Source of the DNA: a virus | Strand: one strand, 5' to 3' | Virus record (IMG/VR): IMGVR_UViG_3300047481_001051 | Span: 1-23,574 of that record | DNA: 23,574 nt | Part shown: positions 5,766 through 13,830 of the stretch, one piece after another | How positions within the stretch are numbered: the first letter of the stretch is position 1 | How the letters are laid out: each line of letters opens with the position of its first letter | Notes under the pieces: model-generated | Database searches by the model: none | The model's input: only the letters and a program-made list of their open reading frames with translations | What the model was told of the DNA's origin: nothing | Made by a program: the position numbers and the translations under genes

Positions 5766-6488
5766 ATGAGCTTACTACGATTAATTACATTTCGGCAGCA
5801 GGCAACAGAAGATGAGTATCGTGTTGTGCCAACTAATGGATTAATGTTGTATTACGATTTTACTAATTCAAATTGTTATTCAGGCACTGGCTCTACGGTT
5901 AATGATTTATCCGGTAATTCATATAACGGAACTTTAGTTAATTCTCCAGTTTATAGCTCTACAGATGGTGGCGAATTATTATTTAATCCTGCGACTAATA
6001 CACATATAAATATTGACGCTGGGTTATCAACAAATTTTGGTAGTAAGCAAATTACTATATTTTCTGTTTTTACAAATAATGCTGTTGTAAGTAAACCAGG
6101 AGCTTTAAGTTTTACAAATAGCGCTTCTCCTGGAGGACTTGCAAACTTTAACGCATTTTATCCGGGAAATAGATTAACTAACAATCAAACGATTCAACAA
6201 TTGTGGTGGCCGGGTTGGAAGGGTGGAACAAAAACGGACCATGTTTTAGATACATGGTACACCGGAGTGTGGGCTGTTAATAATACAAACATATCATTTT
6301 ATATTGATAATGTAAGTAACGGCGGTGGTACAGTTAGTTCATTTAGTCCTACTTCTAATACGATTACCAGAATTGGGTACGCTAATGGAACCGAATCGCA
6401 CTCGGGTAAAATACAAGTAATGATTGTATATAACAGAATTTTAACAACACAAGAATTGACTGATTTACATAATACTTTTGCTATATAA
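5766..6488 (+). CDS. LamG/concanavalin A-like lectin fold appendage protein
   Basis: 240 residues. NGLMLYYDFTNSNCYSGTG, then VNDLSGNSYNGTLVNSPVYS, and the end IQVMIVYNRILTTQELTDLH are the classic marks of LamG-like (concanavalin superfamily) domains in phage and bacterial surface proteins: a LY-DF opening, DLSGN-NGTL, and YNR-LT-xEL near the C-terminus. Such domains bind carbohydrate, which fits adhesion to a host surface polysaccharide. The domain fills most of the protein, leaving only about 25 residues at the N-terminus for attachment. The ATG lies 2 bases after the preceding stop with no clear ribosome binding site, so translation is probably coupled. Confidence 0.8.
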   Translation: MSLLRLITFRQQATEDEYRVVPTNGLMLYYDFTNSNCYSGTGSTVNDLSGNSYNGTLVNSPVYSSTDGGELLFNPATNTHINIDAGLSTNFGSKQITIFSVFTNNAVVSKPGALSFTNSASPGGLANFNAFYPGNRLTNNQTIQQLWWPGWKGGTKTDHVLDTWYTGVWAVNNTNISFYIDNVSNGGGTVSSFSPTSNTITRIGYANGTESHSGKIQVMIVYNRILTTQELTDLHNTFAI

Positions 6489-6809
6489 ATGTCCTTCGTT
6501 AAACTACAAGACGGTCGCAGCACATATGCACTAGACAGCATACGTCTGCGTAACCAGCGGGAAGCTAGCAGCGCTCCACAGGCAAATACTGTAGAGCTAT
6601 ATATGAAAGAAGGCGTCCTCTACCAAGTTGACGAACAAGGACGTGAAAACAAAGTTAGCATTTTACAAAGTTTACAAGTTATACCGCTAGAAGGTATAAC
6701 GCAAGCTGAACGCTTAGCCTTGTCAGCAGTTGCTGGCATGATCGTATATGATACGACAAACAATAAACACTACGGCTATGATGGAACAGCTTGGCAAGCT
6801 TTGTATTAA
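6489..6809 (+). CDS. Short fibre-like structural protein
   Basis: 106 residues, with the ATG immediately after the previous TAA. The centre (SSAPQANTVELYMKEGVLYQVDEQGREN) and the end (GMIVYDTTNNKHYGYDGTAWQALY) match a pattern seen in phage fibre and neck appendage proteins. The end resembles residues 183-205 of the collar fibre at 16306 (GSILYNTTDKRVQYRTDTEW). It could be an attachment adapter for the lectin protein before it. It does not look like a small terminase despite preceding the large subunit. Confidence 0.6.
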   Translation: MSFVKLQDGRSTYALDSIRLRNQREASSAPQANTVELYMKEGVLYQVDEQGRENKVSILQSLQVIPLEGITQAERLALSAVAGMIVYDTTNNKHYGYDGTAWQALY

Positions 6810-6811
6810 AA

Positions 6812-8524
6812 ATGGCTAAACATTTTACAAAAAAGTTTAAAGAAGCCTATGAAAAGGTTTTATTGATAGCGGAGCTTGAAGGGCCAGAGAGGGGCATGCT
6901 GGCCTTTCGAGACGCTATGTTAGAGCTGGGACACGAAGAAAGAGTCCGTAACCTTTATAGGGTTCAAGATAAGCTCACAAAGCAAGCTAAGTTTTTTGTA
7001 CCTAACGCTCCACAAGAGCAGTACTTAAAAACTAAAGATACTAGAAACATTATTCTCAAATGCAGGCAAGTTGGCTTTACAACGCTGAACTGTATCAGAG
7101 CACTTGATTATGCATTATGGGAATCCAACATGAGGACTGGCATTTTATGCCACAAACTGCAAGTTGTTAAAACGATTTTTAATGATATCACAAAGTTCTG
7201 TTATAATTGGTTTGTACGCGATTGGGGCCATCTTTACAAACCGGTGGAAAAAAGCGACTCTAATACAGCGCTTTCTTTTGCTAGCGATGGTCTTGGCCGT
7301 CCCCTGGAGTCTTCTATTCTTGTATTACATGACTTCCGTGGTAAAACGATTCATTTCATGCACGTTTCAGAAGCTGCGCGGATCGAAAAAGACAGGCTAG
7401 TAGGATCGCTAAACGGAGTGCCAGACAACGGCGAGATTACTTTAGAATCAACCGCTGCTGGTAGGTCTGGGGAATTTTACAGACTATGGCAAAGCTGGCG
7501 AGCTAAAGGAGCTAGCGCTCCTTACAAAGGCTGCTTCGTGCCATGGTATAAACACTATCCGGAAAACCCAGAAGACTGGGATATGCCTGATGGTACAACG
7601 CTTACTAATCGAGAGCGAGAGCTACTAAGCTCATATAAGAATAAGATTAGTGAAGCACACATTTTTTGGCGTCGCTGGTGCATTGAAGCAAAGTGTGGAG
7701 GGGATGAGGAGCTATTTGAAAACGAATACCCTACCAACGACCAAGATTGCTTTTTAACCGGCGATGCAAACGTGTTCTCAAGTAGCATCCTAAAGATGCA
7801 AGACCGGAACACAAGAGACCCTATTTTCGTTGGCCACTTGATTGCAGACGGCAACAAGATGGAAATACACGACGACCCAAAGGGATGCATCGCTATCTGG
7901 GAAGAACCTGACCCGTCGCATACTTATTCGATTGGGGCAGATCCCAGTGGCGGTGTGGGTCAAGATAATGGAGCTGCTTATGTCAAAGACAACAAGACTA
8001 ATAAACTTGTTGCTCGCATTTGGGGTGACCTTGCTCCTGCTGATTTTGCTAGAGAACTATACAAGCTTGGTAGATTTTATAATAACGCTTGGGCATGCGT
8101 TGAAGCCAATAATCATGGTCATGTAGTTGTCCATGTGTTAAAAGAAATGGGTTACCGGAATTTATATAAGCGGTCAACCATAGATGAAATGACTAACAAA
8201 CCGACAAAAAAAGTAGGTTTTGTTACCACGAATCAGACTAAGATTATGATTACCGAGAAGCTTAAGAGTGCTTCTAAAGAAGGTAAACTTATCATACTTG
8301 ATAAGGAGCTAATCTCGGAAATGTCAACATTTGTTCAAATATCGGGTAAAAGCGGTGGAACTGTAAAGAGACAAGCAACCGCAGACGCACATGATGATTT
8401 AGTGATGGCAGCTGCTTTAGCCGAAGAAATGAGTACCTCTCGTAATTGGGATAGCGATGAGCAACCTTCATATGAAGTAAGCGAGTATGCTATTGACCCC
8501 GAAACGGGATTTATAATAGGGTAA
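6812..8524 (+). CDS. terL: Terminase large subunit (ATPase and nuclease)
   Basis: 570 residues, a normal length. The ATPase domain has CRQVGFTT (84-91), the Walker A variant with Arg and Gln typical of phage terminases, Walker B with catalytic Glu in IHFMHVSEA (E187), and LESTAAG (211-217) as coupling motif. YPTNDQDCFLTG (306-317) is the familiar linker. The nuclease (RNase H fold) has D377 in GADPSGG, E431 in VEANNHG and the aspartates of ADAHDDLV (524-531). It cuts concatemeric DNA and pumps it into the procapsid through the portal. I chose ATG 6812, two bases after the previous stop, rather than an in-frame TTG at 6791 that overlaps the previous gene and encodes only seven extra residues. 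No Shine-Dalgarno is evident, so coupling is likely. No partner small subunit is visible in the window. Confidence 0.96.
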   Translation: MAKHFTKKFKEAYEKVLLIAELEGPERGMLAFRDAMLELGHEERVRNLYRVQDKLTKQAKFFVPNAPQEQYLKTKDTRNIILKCRQVGFTTLNCIRALDYALWESNMRTGILCHKLQVVKTIFNDITKFCYNWFVRDWGHLYKPVEKSDSNTALSFASDGLGRPLESSILVLHDFRGKTIHFMHVSEAARIEKDRLVGSLNGVPDNGEITLESTAAGRSGEFYRLWQSWRAKGASAPYKGCFVPWYKHYPENPEDWDMPDGTTLTNRERELLSSYKNKISEAHIFWRRWCIEAKCGGDEELFENEYPTNDQDCFLTGDANVFSSSILKMQDRNTRDPIFVGHLIADGNKMEIHDDPKGCIAIWEEPDPSHTYSIGADPSGGVGQDNGAAYVKDNKTNKLVARIWGDLAPADFARELYKLGRFYNNAWACVEANNHGHVVVHVLKEMGYRNLYKRSTIDEMTNKPTKKVGFVTTNQTKIMITEKLKSASKEGKLIILDKELISEMSTFVQISGKSGGTVKRQATADAHDDLVMAAALAEEMSTSRNWDSDEQPSYEVSEYAIDPETGFIIG

Positions 8525-8527
8525 CAC

Positions 8528-10405
8528 ATGTATAATCCATTTGACAGAGACGTAAACGAAGCTCCTGAGCGTGATAAAGAGATTCATGCTGTACGTGTCG
8601 TTCGTGCTTTTATGACAAAAAGCGACGAATACCGTGAGCCACATGTTGAAATCGCTCGCAAATCTCGTGAAATCTATGAAAACTGGTCTCCTGCTAGCCG
8701 TTCTATCGTTCAACGAGCCAACCTTAAACTACCTTTCGGGTTTACTATCATCGAAACCCAAACTCCACAGATTATTGACATCTTTTTCCGCGGTGGTTCT
8801 GTCATTTCTTTCAAAGGACAGGACGCTGAGGATGCACAATTTGAAGATCCTATCACCGATTTCCACGTCCATCAATTTGAAGAGATGGGATTCCAAGCCA
8901 AAACAGCTGCTTTTATCAAAGCTATGCTATTAGACGGTACTGCTTTTGCAAAAGTACCCTATCGCTACAAAGAAATTGAGACCATGCGAAGGACTACGCA
9001 AGTAGACCCACAATCTGGCGTATCCGTATCTATTAAAGTACCTACCACAGAAGTCTTATTCGACGGTCCTGACCTAGAACTTATCCCCATTTATGACTTT
9101 TTTCCTGACTGGACAGTTAAAAAGCCTGGCGATATCGCCTCCATGCGCGCATGCGTACACAGGACTTTCAAAACTGTAGCTAGCCTTAAAGCAAATCCAC
9201 TTTACAAAAACGTAGACGAACTAGAGTATAGCGTTGCAACTAAAGGTTCTGACGCTTGGACTAGACCTTACTACTCCGACGCTTATAAAGACGAATTCGA
9301 TAAGCTCAATGATAATGAGGAGGGGGTAAAAGAAGAAGGTCCAGTAGAGGTATGGGAATACTGGGGGCTATTCGACCCTAAAGGTGACGGTGAATTCGAA
9401 GAATATATTATCGTTATCGGTAACGGGGACGTAGTGCTACGTTGCGAGCGTAACTTCTACGATTACAAGTTTAAGCCATTTGTAGCATGCCCCAACTACA
9501 TCCGAGAGTCTGAATTTTATGGCATACCAGAGCTGATGGCAGTACGCTCACTAATCAAAGAAGCTAACACGCTACGGAACGCTAGGCTCGATAACATTAA
9601 CTTGTCGGTAAACCCAATGTGGATTGCAGACCGGGCCGCAGGAATCAACACCAAGAGCTTGTTCTCTAGACCAAACGGGGTTATCTGGACAAACGACGTC
9701 AACGCAATAAGACCCCTCCCACCCCTAGATCCTTCGATTGGATCTCGTGAGGAAATGGCATTCATCCAGAATGACATCCAAAACGCTACCGCCATGGTTA
9801 ACGCTGCACCTGTTGCATCAAACTTAGGCAAACAATTTGGACGTTCAGCCACTGGAGTCAACTTTATTCAAAGCTTTGCTAGCTCACGTATCAGCTTAAA
9901 AGCTCGCATGCTAGCTGAAATGTACTTTAAACAAGTAGCTAAGATTATGCTACTTACTAATCGGCAGTTTGTAACCGAAGAAAAATGGGTACGCGTACTA
10001 GACCCCAATACGCCAAACCCCTTCGTGCAATTACCGCCAGATGCATTTTTCAGGGCCTTCGATTTCCACGTCGAGACAACGTTGGAAAATGGAGGCCCAG
10101 AGGGGCAGTTTCAAAAGATACAAACCGTATCGCAAATCCTGCAGGCTGTAGAAAACAGCCAGCCTGGTACTATTAAGAGTGAAGTGATACTAGAAGCTCT
10201 CTTGCGGCCTCTATTAGGTCGCCAAGTTAAACGCTTTGTAAACACACCAGAAGAACGGCAACAAATGCAAATGCAGCAAATGGCAGCTCAGCAAGCTATT
10301 AACGCTCAGCAAGGAGCAGCAGCTCCTCAGCCTAACGCAGCTCAACCTGAGCTAGGTGTTAACCCAACTATGGATGCATTAGCAGCACTAGGACTAGGAC
10401 AATAA
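8528..10405 (+). CDS. Portal protein
   Basis: 625 residues, directly after the terminase by four bases. The length, position and pattern (MTKSDEYREPHVEIARKSREIYENW at the start given in part, LLDGTAFAKVPYRYKEIE near 135-151, many amphipathic helices, and a Q/A-rich tail from about 577) match podovirus-type portal proteins. Twelve copies form the ring at one capsid vertex through which DNA enters and leaves. The region around 350-450 (SLIKEANTLRNARLDNINLSV-like) fits the stem and crown helices. The last 45 residues (MQMQQMAAQQAINAQQG) are low complexity and may form a crown or barrel extension inside the head. Confidence 0.9.
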   Translation: MYNPFDRDVNEAPERDKEIHAVRVVRAFMTKSDEYREPHVEIARKSREIYENWSPASRSIVQRANLKLPFGFTIIETQTPQIIDIFFRGGSVISFKGQDAEDAQFEDPITDFHVHQFEEMGFQAKTAAFIKAMLLDGTAFAKVPYRYKEIETMRRTTQVDPQSGVSVSIKVPTTEVLFDGPDLELIPIYDFFPDWTVKKPGDIASMRACVHRTFKTVASLKANPLYKNVDELEYSVATKGSDAWTRPYYSDAYKDEFDKLNDNEEGVKEEGPVEVWEYWGLFDPKGDGEFEEYIIVIGNGDVVLRCERNFYDYKFKPFVACPNYIRESEFYGIPELMAVRSLIKEANTLRNARLDNINLSVNPMWIADRAAGINTKSLFSRPNGVIWTNDVNAIRPLPPLDPSIGSREEMAFIQNDIQNATAMVNAAPVASNLGKQFGRSATGVNFIQSFASSRISLKARMLAEMYFKQVAKIMLLTNRQFVTEEKWVRVLDPNTPNPFVQLPPDAFFRAFDFHVETTLENGGPEGQFQKIQTVSQILQAVENSQPGTIKSEVILEALLRPLLGRQVKRFVNTPEERQQMQMQQMAAQQAINAQQGAAAPQPNAAQPELGVNPTMDALAALGLGQ

Positions 10406-10406
10406 T

Positions 10407-10748
10407 ATGTTATACGAAAACGAAAGCATAAAGCTATGGAATCCTGAGACCGGAGAACTCTCTGGTAAGGAAGAAGTTATCGATAGCGAAGTTACACGCG
10501 TTATTGAAGAAGGTTATGCTGTTCAAGCAATGGCACGCAGTGCTGGCTGGGAAATCATTGCTAACTTATTAAAAGATACTTGTATAGATTTAAAAGATAA
10601 ACTCGCTTATGAAAGCGATATCGAAAAGTTTCGGCGCCTCCAAGAAGCCGTAAAAGCTTACCAAAATGTCTTGACCTTTGTCGATTATAAAATCGCCGAA
10701 GGCAAGGCTTTGGAAGAACAACAAAAACAGTCCCCTGATGAGGGCTAA
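10407..10748 (+). CDS. Small helical protein between portal and scaffold, unknown
   Basis: 113 residues, starting one base after the portal stop with AGGA in the portal end as probable ribosome binding site. It is mostly predicted helix (VTRVIEEGYAVQAMARSAGW, YESDIEKFRRLQEAVKAYQN) and acidic overall, without membrane segments. I do not recognise a family. Position suggests a role in head assembly, such as a portal or scaffold partner, but nothing in the residues proves it. Confidence 0.7.
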   Translation: MLYENESIKLWNPETGELSGKEEVIDSEVTRVIEEGYAVQAMARSAGWEIIANLLKDTCIDLKDKLAYESDIEKFRRLQEAVKAYQNVLTFVDYKIAEGKALEEQQKQSPDEG

Positions 10749-10764
10749 ACTGTAGGAGGATAAC

Positions 10765-11586
10765 ATGACAGACGAGAAAATCGCGCAGCCACAAGCGACC
10801 TCGCAAGAAAGCCAGGCTGAAGCTTCAATTCAGCCGCAGACCCCTGAGATCTCTACTCAAGGACAATCTGACGCAGTGGAAGAGGCAAACTCAATACCTG
10901 AGAAATTCGTTGGAAAGTCTCCAATGGAGATTATCCAGGCCTATCGCGAACTCGAAAGAGATCGTGGAAGGTTAGCATCAGAGTTGGGTTCTACTCGAAA
11001 AGAGAGGGAGTCGTTAGAGGAACAGTATCGTGCTCTTGAGCGGGAACGAATCGCTCAATCGCAGATGCCTACACAGCGACCGCCAAAAGTGGTAGAACTA
11101 GAGGAAGAACTGGACCCCGTTTCTGTATTCGAGTCCAAGTTTGAAGAAGATCCGAAAGAAGCTATTAAAGCTGCTCTTAAAGGGCTTAATCAATCGGTAT
11201 CTAGTAAATTCAAACAACAGACTCTGCAGCAGATTCAAGCAGAAGGCGCTGAATACTACTGGACACAGAAAAAGGCAAATCCAGATTATGCCCGTCGTGA
11301 GCCACTTATGCAGCAGCTAGCATCGGAGCTTCAAGATATCGTTAAGCCTGAGTTTCTTAACTCTGCAAAAGTGTTAAAAGCTTTAGACTTAATGTCAAAA
11401 GGAGCTGACCTAGATTACTATTCTAAGCAAGCTGTTGAGCGCGTTCAGAAAGATGGTCTTTCTGTGCGATCAGAAAAACAACGAGCGCAGTCCGAATCCG
11501 CCGTATCATACGGCGACAAGTCCGTGTCATTCGAAAAATTATCATTAGACGAAATGAGACGAGCACTTGGTCGGTCTGACGATTAG
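10765..11586 (+). CDS. Scaffold-like assembly protein
   Basis: 273 residues. The N-terminal 45 residues are disordered and rich in Q, S, T and P. IPEKFVGKSPMEIIQAYREL (44-63) is a motif seen in many podovirus scaffold proteins, and residues 60-105 form a highly charged coiled coil. ELEEELDP and later acidic and basic helices follow, and the C-terminus (SLDEMRRALGRSDD) ends in a mixed-charge helix that could contact coat protein. It sits between portal and major capsid gene, where scaffolds usually lie. Ribosome binding site AGGAGG just upstream is one of the strongest in the window. No protease motif is visible. Confidence 0.82.
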   Translation: MTDEKIAQPQATSQESQAEASIQPQTPEISTQGQSDAVEEANSIPEKFVGKSPMEIIQAYRELERDRGRLASELGSTRKERESLEEQYRALERERIAQSQMPTQRPPKVVELEEELDPVSVFESKFEEDPKEAIKAALKGLNQSVSSKFKQQTLQQIQAEGAEYYWTQKKANPDYARREPLMQQLASELQDIVKPEFLNSAKVLKALDLMSKGADLDYYSKQAVERVQKDGLSVRSEKQRAQSESAVSYGDKSVSFEKLSLDEMRRALGRSDD

Positions 11587-11595
11587 GAGTAATAA

Positions 11596-12537
11596 ATGGC
11601 TACTTCAACTACATCAACGAATGCAGCAAATCTGCATTTGTATTATGAAAAGAAGCTGTTATCGGTCCTTGAGCCTCGTCTTGTCCTTATGCCTCTTGGA
11701 AAAAAACAACGTCTTCCAAAAGGAAATGGAAAGCAGGTTAAATGGTTACGATACAGCGCAATTGCTGGTTCAACCAGTCCGCTGACTGAAGGTACACCAC
11801 CTTCTGAAATCAGCTTCAGCACCTCGAACGTAACAGCAGATATCGTTCAATACGGACAATATGCTAAAGTGTCTGATCTTTTGTCAGATACAGCGATTGA
11901 TCCAGTGTTGGAGAATCTGTCTGAGCGTTTCGGTATTGCTGCTTCAAAGACGATCGAAGAGTTGATCGTTTCTGAATTAGCAAATAACTGTGCTAACCAA
12001 AACGTAGCAAATGCTGCAAACTTTGCTGCTATCACATCTGCCGATGTTCTTACTCACAAAGAACTTATCGAAGCTATGATCAGCCAAAAAGCAGCTTTCA
12101 TTGGACCACACGAGTCTGGTGACTATGTTGTGGTATTGCATCCACGAGCTGAGTACGATCTATTGTCTGATAGCCAAGCTGGTAGCTGGCTAGACATCCA
12201 GAAGTACACTGATAACCGTCCTTTAATGAACGGTGAAATCGGCAGAATGTACGGAATGAGATTCCTCGTTTCTGACAAAATGCTGACCTCAGTTGGAACT
12301 GGATCGGGTGGAATTGACGTTTGTCAATCATTCGTGGTCGGTGAAGAAGCATTTGGATGTGTGGAGCTTAACGGCGACGCCATGAAAATGTTTATCAAAA
12401 GACACGGTTCTGCAGGTGCTAACGATCCTCTGGATCAGTTTGCAACTGTTGGATACAAGATTCACGGCTTTGTTGCCAAGTATCTTGATGCTGGTTCTAA
12501 GCGAGTAATCGCAGTGAATGGCGCATCCGCGTTATAA
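11596..12537 (+). CDS. Major capsid protein, N4-gp56-like (HK97 fold)
   Basis: 313 residues. The N-terminal arm then EPRLVLMPLGKKQRLPKGNGKQVKWLRY (given in part) with TSPLTEGTPPSEISFSTS and VQYGQYAKVSDLL is the pattern of the N4-gp56 family of HK97-fold capsid proteins. LHPRAEYDLLSDSQ (residues about 176-189) and GEIGRMYGMRFLVSD (about 213-227) are also family-like. It forms the icosahedral shell. AGGAG overlaps the preceding stop, and ATG follows at ideal spacing, consistent with high expression. A GC-rich hairpin follows the stop and could set how much transcription continues. Confidence 0.9.
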   Translation: MATSTTSTNAANLHLYYEKKLLSVLEPRLVLMPLGKKQRLPKGNGKQVKWLRYSAIAGSTSPLTEGTPPSEISFSTSNVTADIVQYGQYAKVSDLLSDTAIDPVLENLSERFGIAASKTIEELIVSELANNCANQNVANAANFAAITSADVLTHKELIEAMISQKAAFIGPHESGDYVVVLHPRAEYDLLSDSQAGSWLDIQKYTDNRPLMNGEIGRMYGMRFLVSDKMLTSVGTGSGGIDVCQSFVVGEEAFGCVELNGDAMKMFIKRHGSAGANDPLDQFATVGYKIHGFVAKYLDAGSKRVIAVNGASAL

Positions 12538-12540
12538 TAT

Positions 12541-12567
12541 GGGGAGGGGGTGGGGAGACCTGCCCCC
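12541..12567 (+). other. G-rich/C-rich hairpin after the capsid gene
   Basis: Runs of G at 12541-12544, 12546-12550 and 12552-12555 are followed by CCCCC at 12563-12567. GGGG (12552-12555) can pair with CCCC (12563-12566) across AGACCTG, or GGGGG (12546-12550) with CCCCC. It begins just after the capsid stop and is followed by GACTTTACTG, not a real T-run. It may be a partial terminator or a 3' stabiliser for capsid mRNA. The G runs could also form a two-layer quadruplex. Confidence 0.5.
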
Positions 12568-12616
12568 GACTTTACTGTCAATGGCTTTTACACTAATACC
12601 TTGGGAGCAACCAAAG

Positions 12617-13069
12617 ATGCTATTACTGAATCTGCAGCGCAGGTTAAAGCAATTAGATACCAAACTGTATATTGACACTGATAGCACGCAAGTACGTGAA
12701 AACGGGCTTAAATTTGCCCCTTTATATTTAAAAAAAGCTAGACGGTCAGAATCACGTGTACAAAAAGCAGACAGAAATGCTGTCCATGAAGGGCATGCCA
12801 AATATTTAGACGCTTTAGAAAGTGGCGTAATGGATACGTATGTAACTGCGATTTGTCTTGACTTTATCCCAGAATATGATATATTCAATATGGAGTATAC
12901 GAAATTAGCGGTACTGGGGTGGAGATCGCTAGCTTTAATGCTAGCTGAGAGAAAGATAGCACCGCTAGATAAAATTAAAAAAGTTTTTGAGTGCGAAGGA
13001 TTAGGCGATTCTGATTACGACCGGGCCTCGTTCTTCGGTAAAATAGAAATTGCAAAGAGGTTAGCATAA
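12617..13069 (+). CDS. Unknown protein between capsid and adaptor genes
   Basis: 150 residues from ATG 12617, which has GGGAG (12603-12607) nine bases upstream. An in-frame ATG at 12518 overlaps the capsid gene and reads through the G-rich hairpin (residues like GRGWGDLPP), so I reject it. The first 60 residues are basic (LYLKKARRSESRVQKADRN), the centre is aromatic and hydrophobic (VMDTYVTAICLDFIPEYDIFNM) and the end is helical. I recognise no family. Position suggests a head completion or connector role. It overlaps the adaptor start by one base (TAATG), which indicates translational coupling. Confidence 0.75.
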   Translation: MLLLNLQRRLKQLDTKLYIDTDSTQVRENGLKFAPLYLKKARRSESRVQKADRNAVHEGHAKYLDALESGVMDTYVTAICLDFIPEYDIFNMEYTKLAVLGWRSLALMLAERKIAPLDKIKKVFECEGLGDSDYDRASFFGKIEIAKRLA

Positions 13070-13812
13070 TGACTTTCGTAGGTTTTAATTACGGTCAAAT
13101 AAAAGACATGATCGTAAACTATATTGGTAAAGCACCTGAAGATTTAGAGTTTCAACGCTACATGCGACAGATGCTAGTGTTAGCAGAAATGCGGTATTAC
13201 AAAATGCACGACTGGAGCTTTTTAAGAAAGACTGATTTAAGTCTTCCGGTAGTTTCTGGTACTGCAGAGTATAATTTAGCATTTACTATCAATGCTGCTA
13301 ACTTTACGATGGCGGCTAACGAAGTCGAAACTATTAGGGCTGAAGCAGATAACGTAGTTTTAAAACGTGTTATACTTGACGAGATCAGGCGATTAGACCC
13401 GGATAACAATGATGGCTCTGCAAATGATACGCCCTCCTACTGGTCAGTAGCAGGTGAAAATCGTATTCGTATTTGGCCTCCTACCACAAAAAATATTACA
13501 TTAAAGATTGATGGTAAAGTTATTCCTATTTTACCAGACCCGACTGATACAGTTACATCAAACTTTGATAACCAATACCCGCAAATTCCTCTTCGATTTC
13601 AAGAGGGGTTTATTGAATACATTAAAGCAATGGCATTAGATCGTGAAAACGATGACCGCGCTCTTGCTAAAAAGCAAGAAGCTATGACGCTTATCTTGCA
13701 AGATATACAGTCTGACCTTGAAGTTGATGATCGCATTCGTTCAATGGAAGAGTTTAGATACGATGGTATTGGTAGTTTGTTAGATATCCCTGGCTTTAGA
13801 CCTTGGGATTAA
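13069..13812 (+). CDS. Head-tail adaptor protein (gp4/tail tubular A-like)
   Basis: 247 residues. The N-terminal helices with RYMRQMLVLAEMRYYKMHDW then SFLRKTDLSLPVVSGTAEYNL (26-65 in part) follow the adaptor pattern of podoviruses: a helical ring-forming segment, then a W-x-FLRK-x-x-x-L stretch, then a beta part with ...EYNL. The C-terminal half has a beta domain (RIRIWPPTTKNITLKIDG) and a helical end. Such proteins bind below the portal ring and join it to the nozzle. AGAGG lies just before the TAATG overlap with the preceding gene. Confidence 0.82.
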   Translation: MTFVGFNYGQIKDMIVNYIGKAPEDLEFQRYMRQMLVLAEMRYYKMHDWSFLRKTDLSLPVVSGTAEYNLAFTINAANFTMAANEVETIRAEADNVVLKRVILDEIRRLDPDNNDGSANDTPSYWSVAGENRIRIWPPTTKNITLKIDGKVIPILPDPTDTVTSNFDNQYPQIPLRFQEGFIEYIKAMALDRENDDRALAKKQEAMTLILQDIQSDLEVDDRIRSMEEFRYDGIGSLLDIPGFRPWD

Positions 13813-13830
13813 TTTCGGAGCATCGCAAGA

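Noticed and set aside
6791-6811. TTG start for the terminase seven codons upstream
   Set aside because: It overlaps the previous gene, has no Shine-Dalgarno, and the ATG at 6812 gives a normal terminase N-terminus.
11567-11785. Alternative + strand ORF overlapping the capsid start
   Set aside because: It is in another frame of the major capsid gene and has no independent support.
12313-12328. Perfect dyad ATTGAC-GTTT-GTCAAT inside the capsid gene
   Set aside because: It is short, inside coding sequence, and has no promoter partner; chance is sufficient.
12518-12616. Extended start of the gene after the capsid gene
   Set aside because: The extension overlaps the capsid end and reads through the G-rich hairpin; GGGAG correctly placed before ATG 12617 decides the start.
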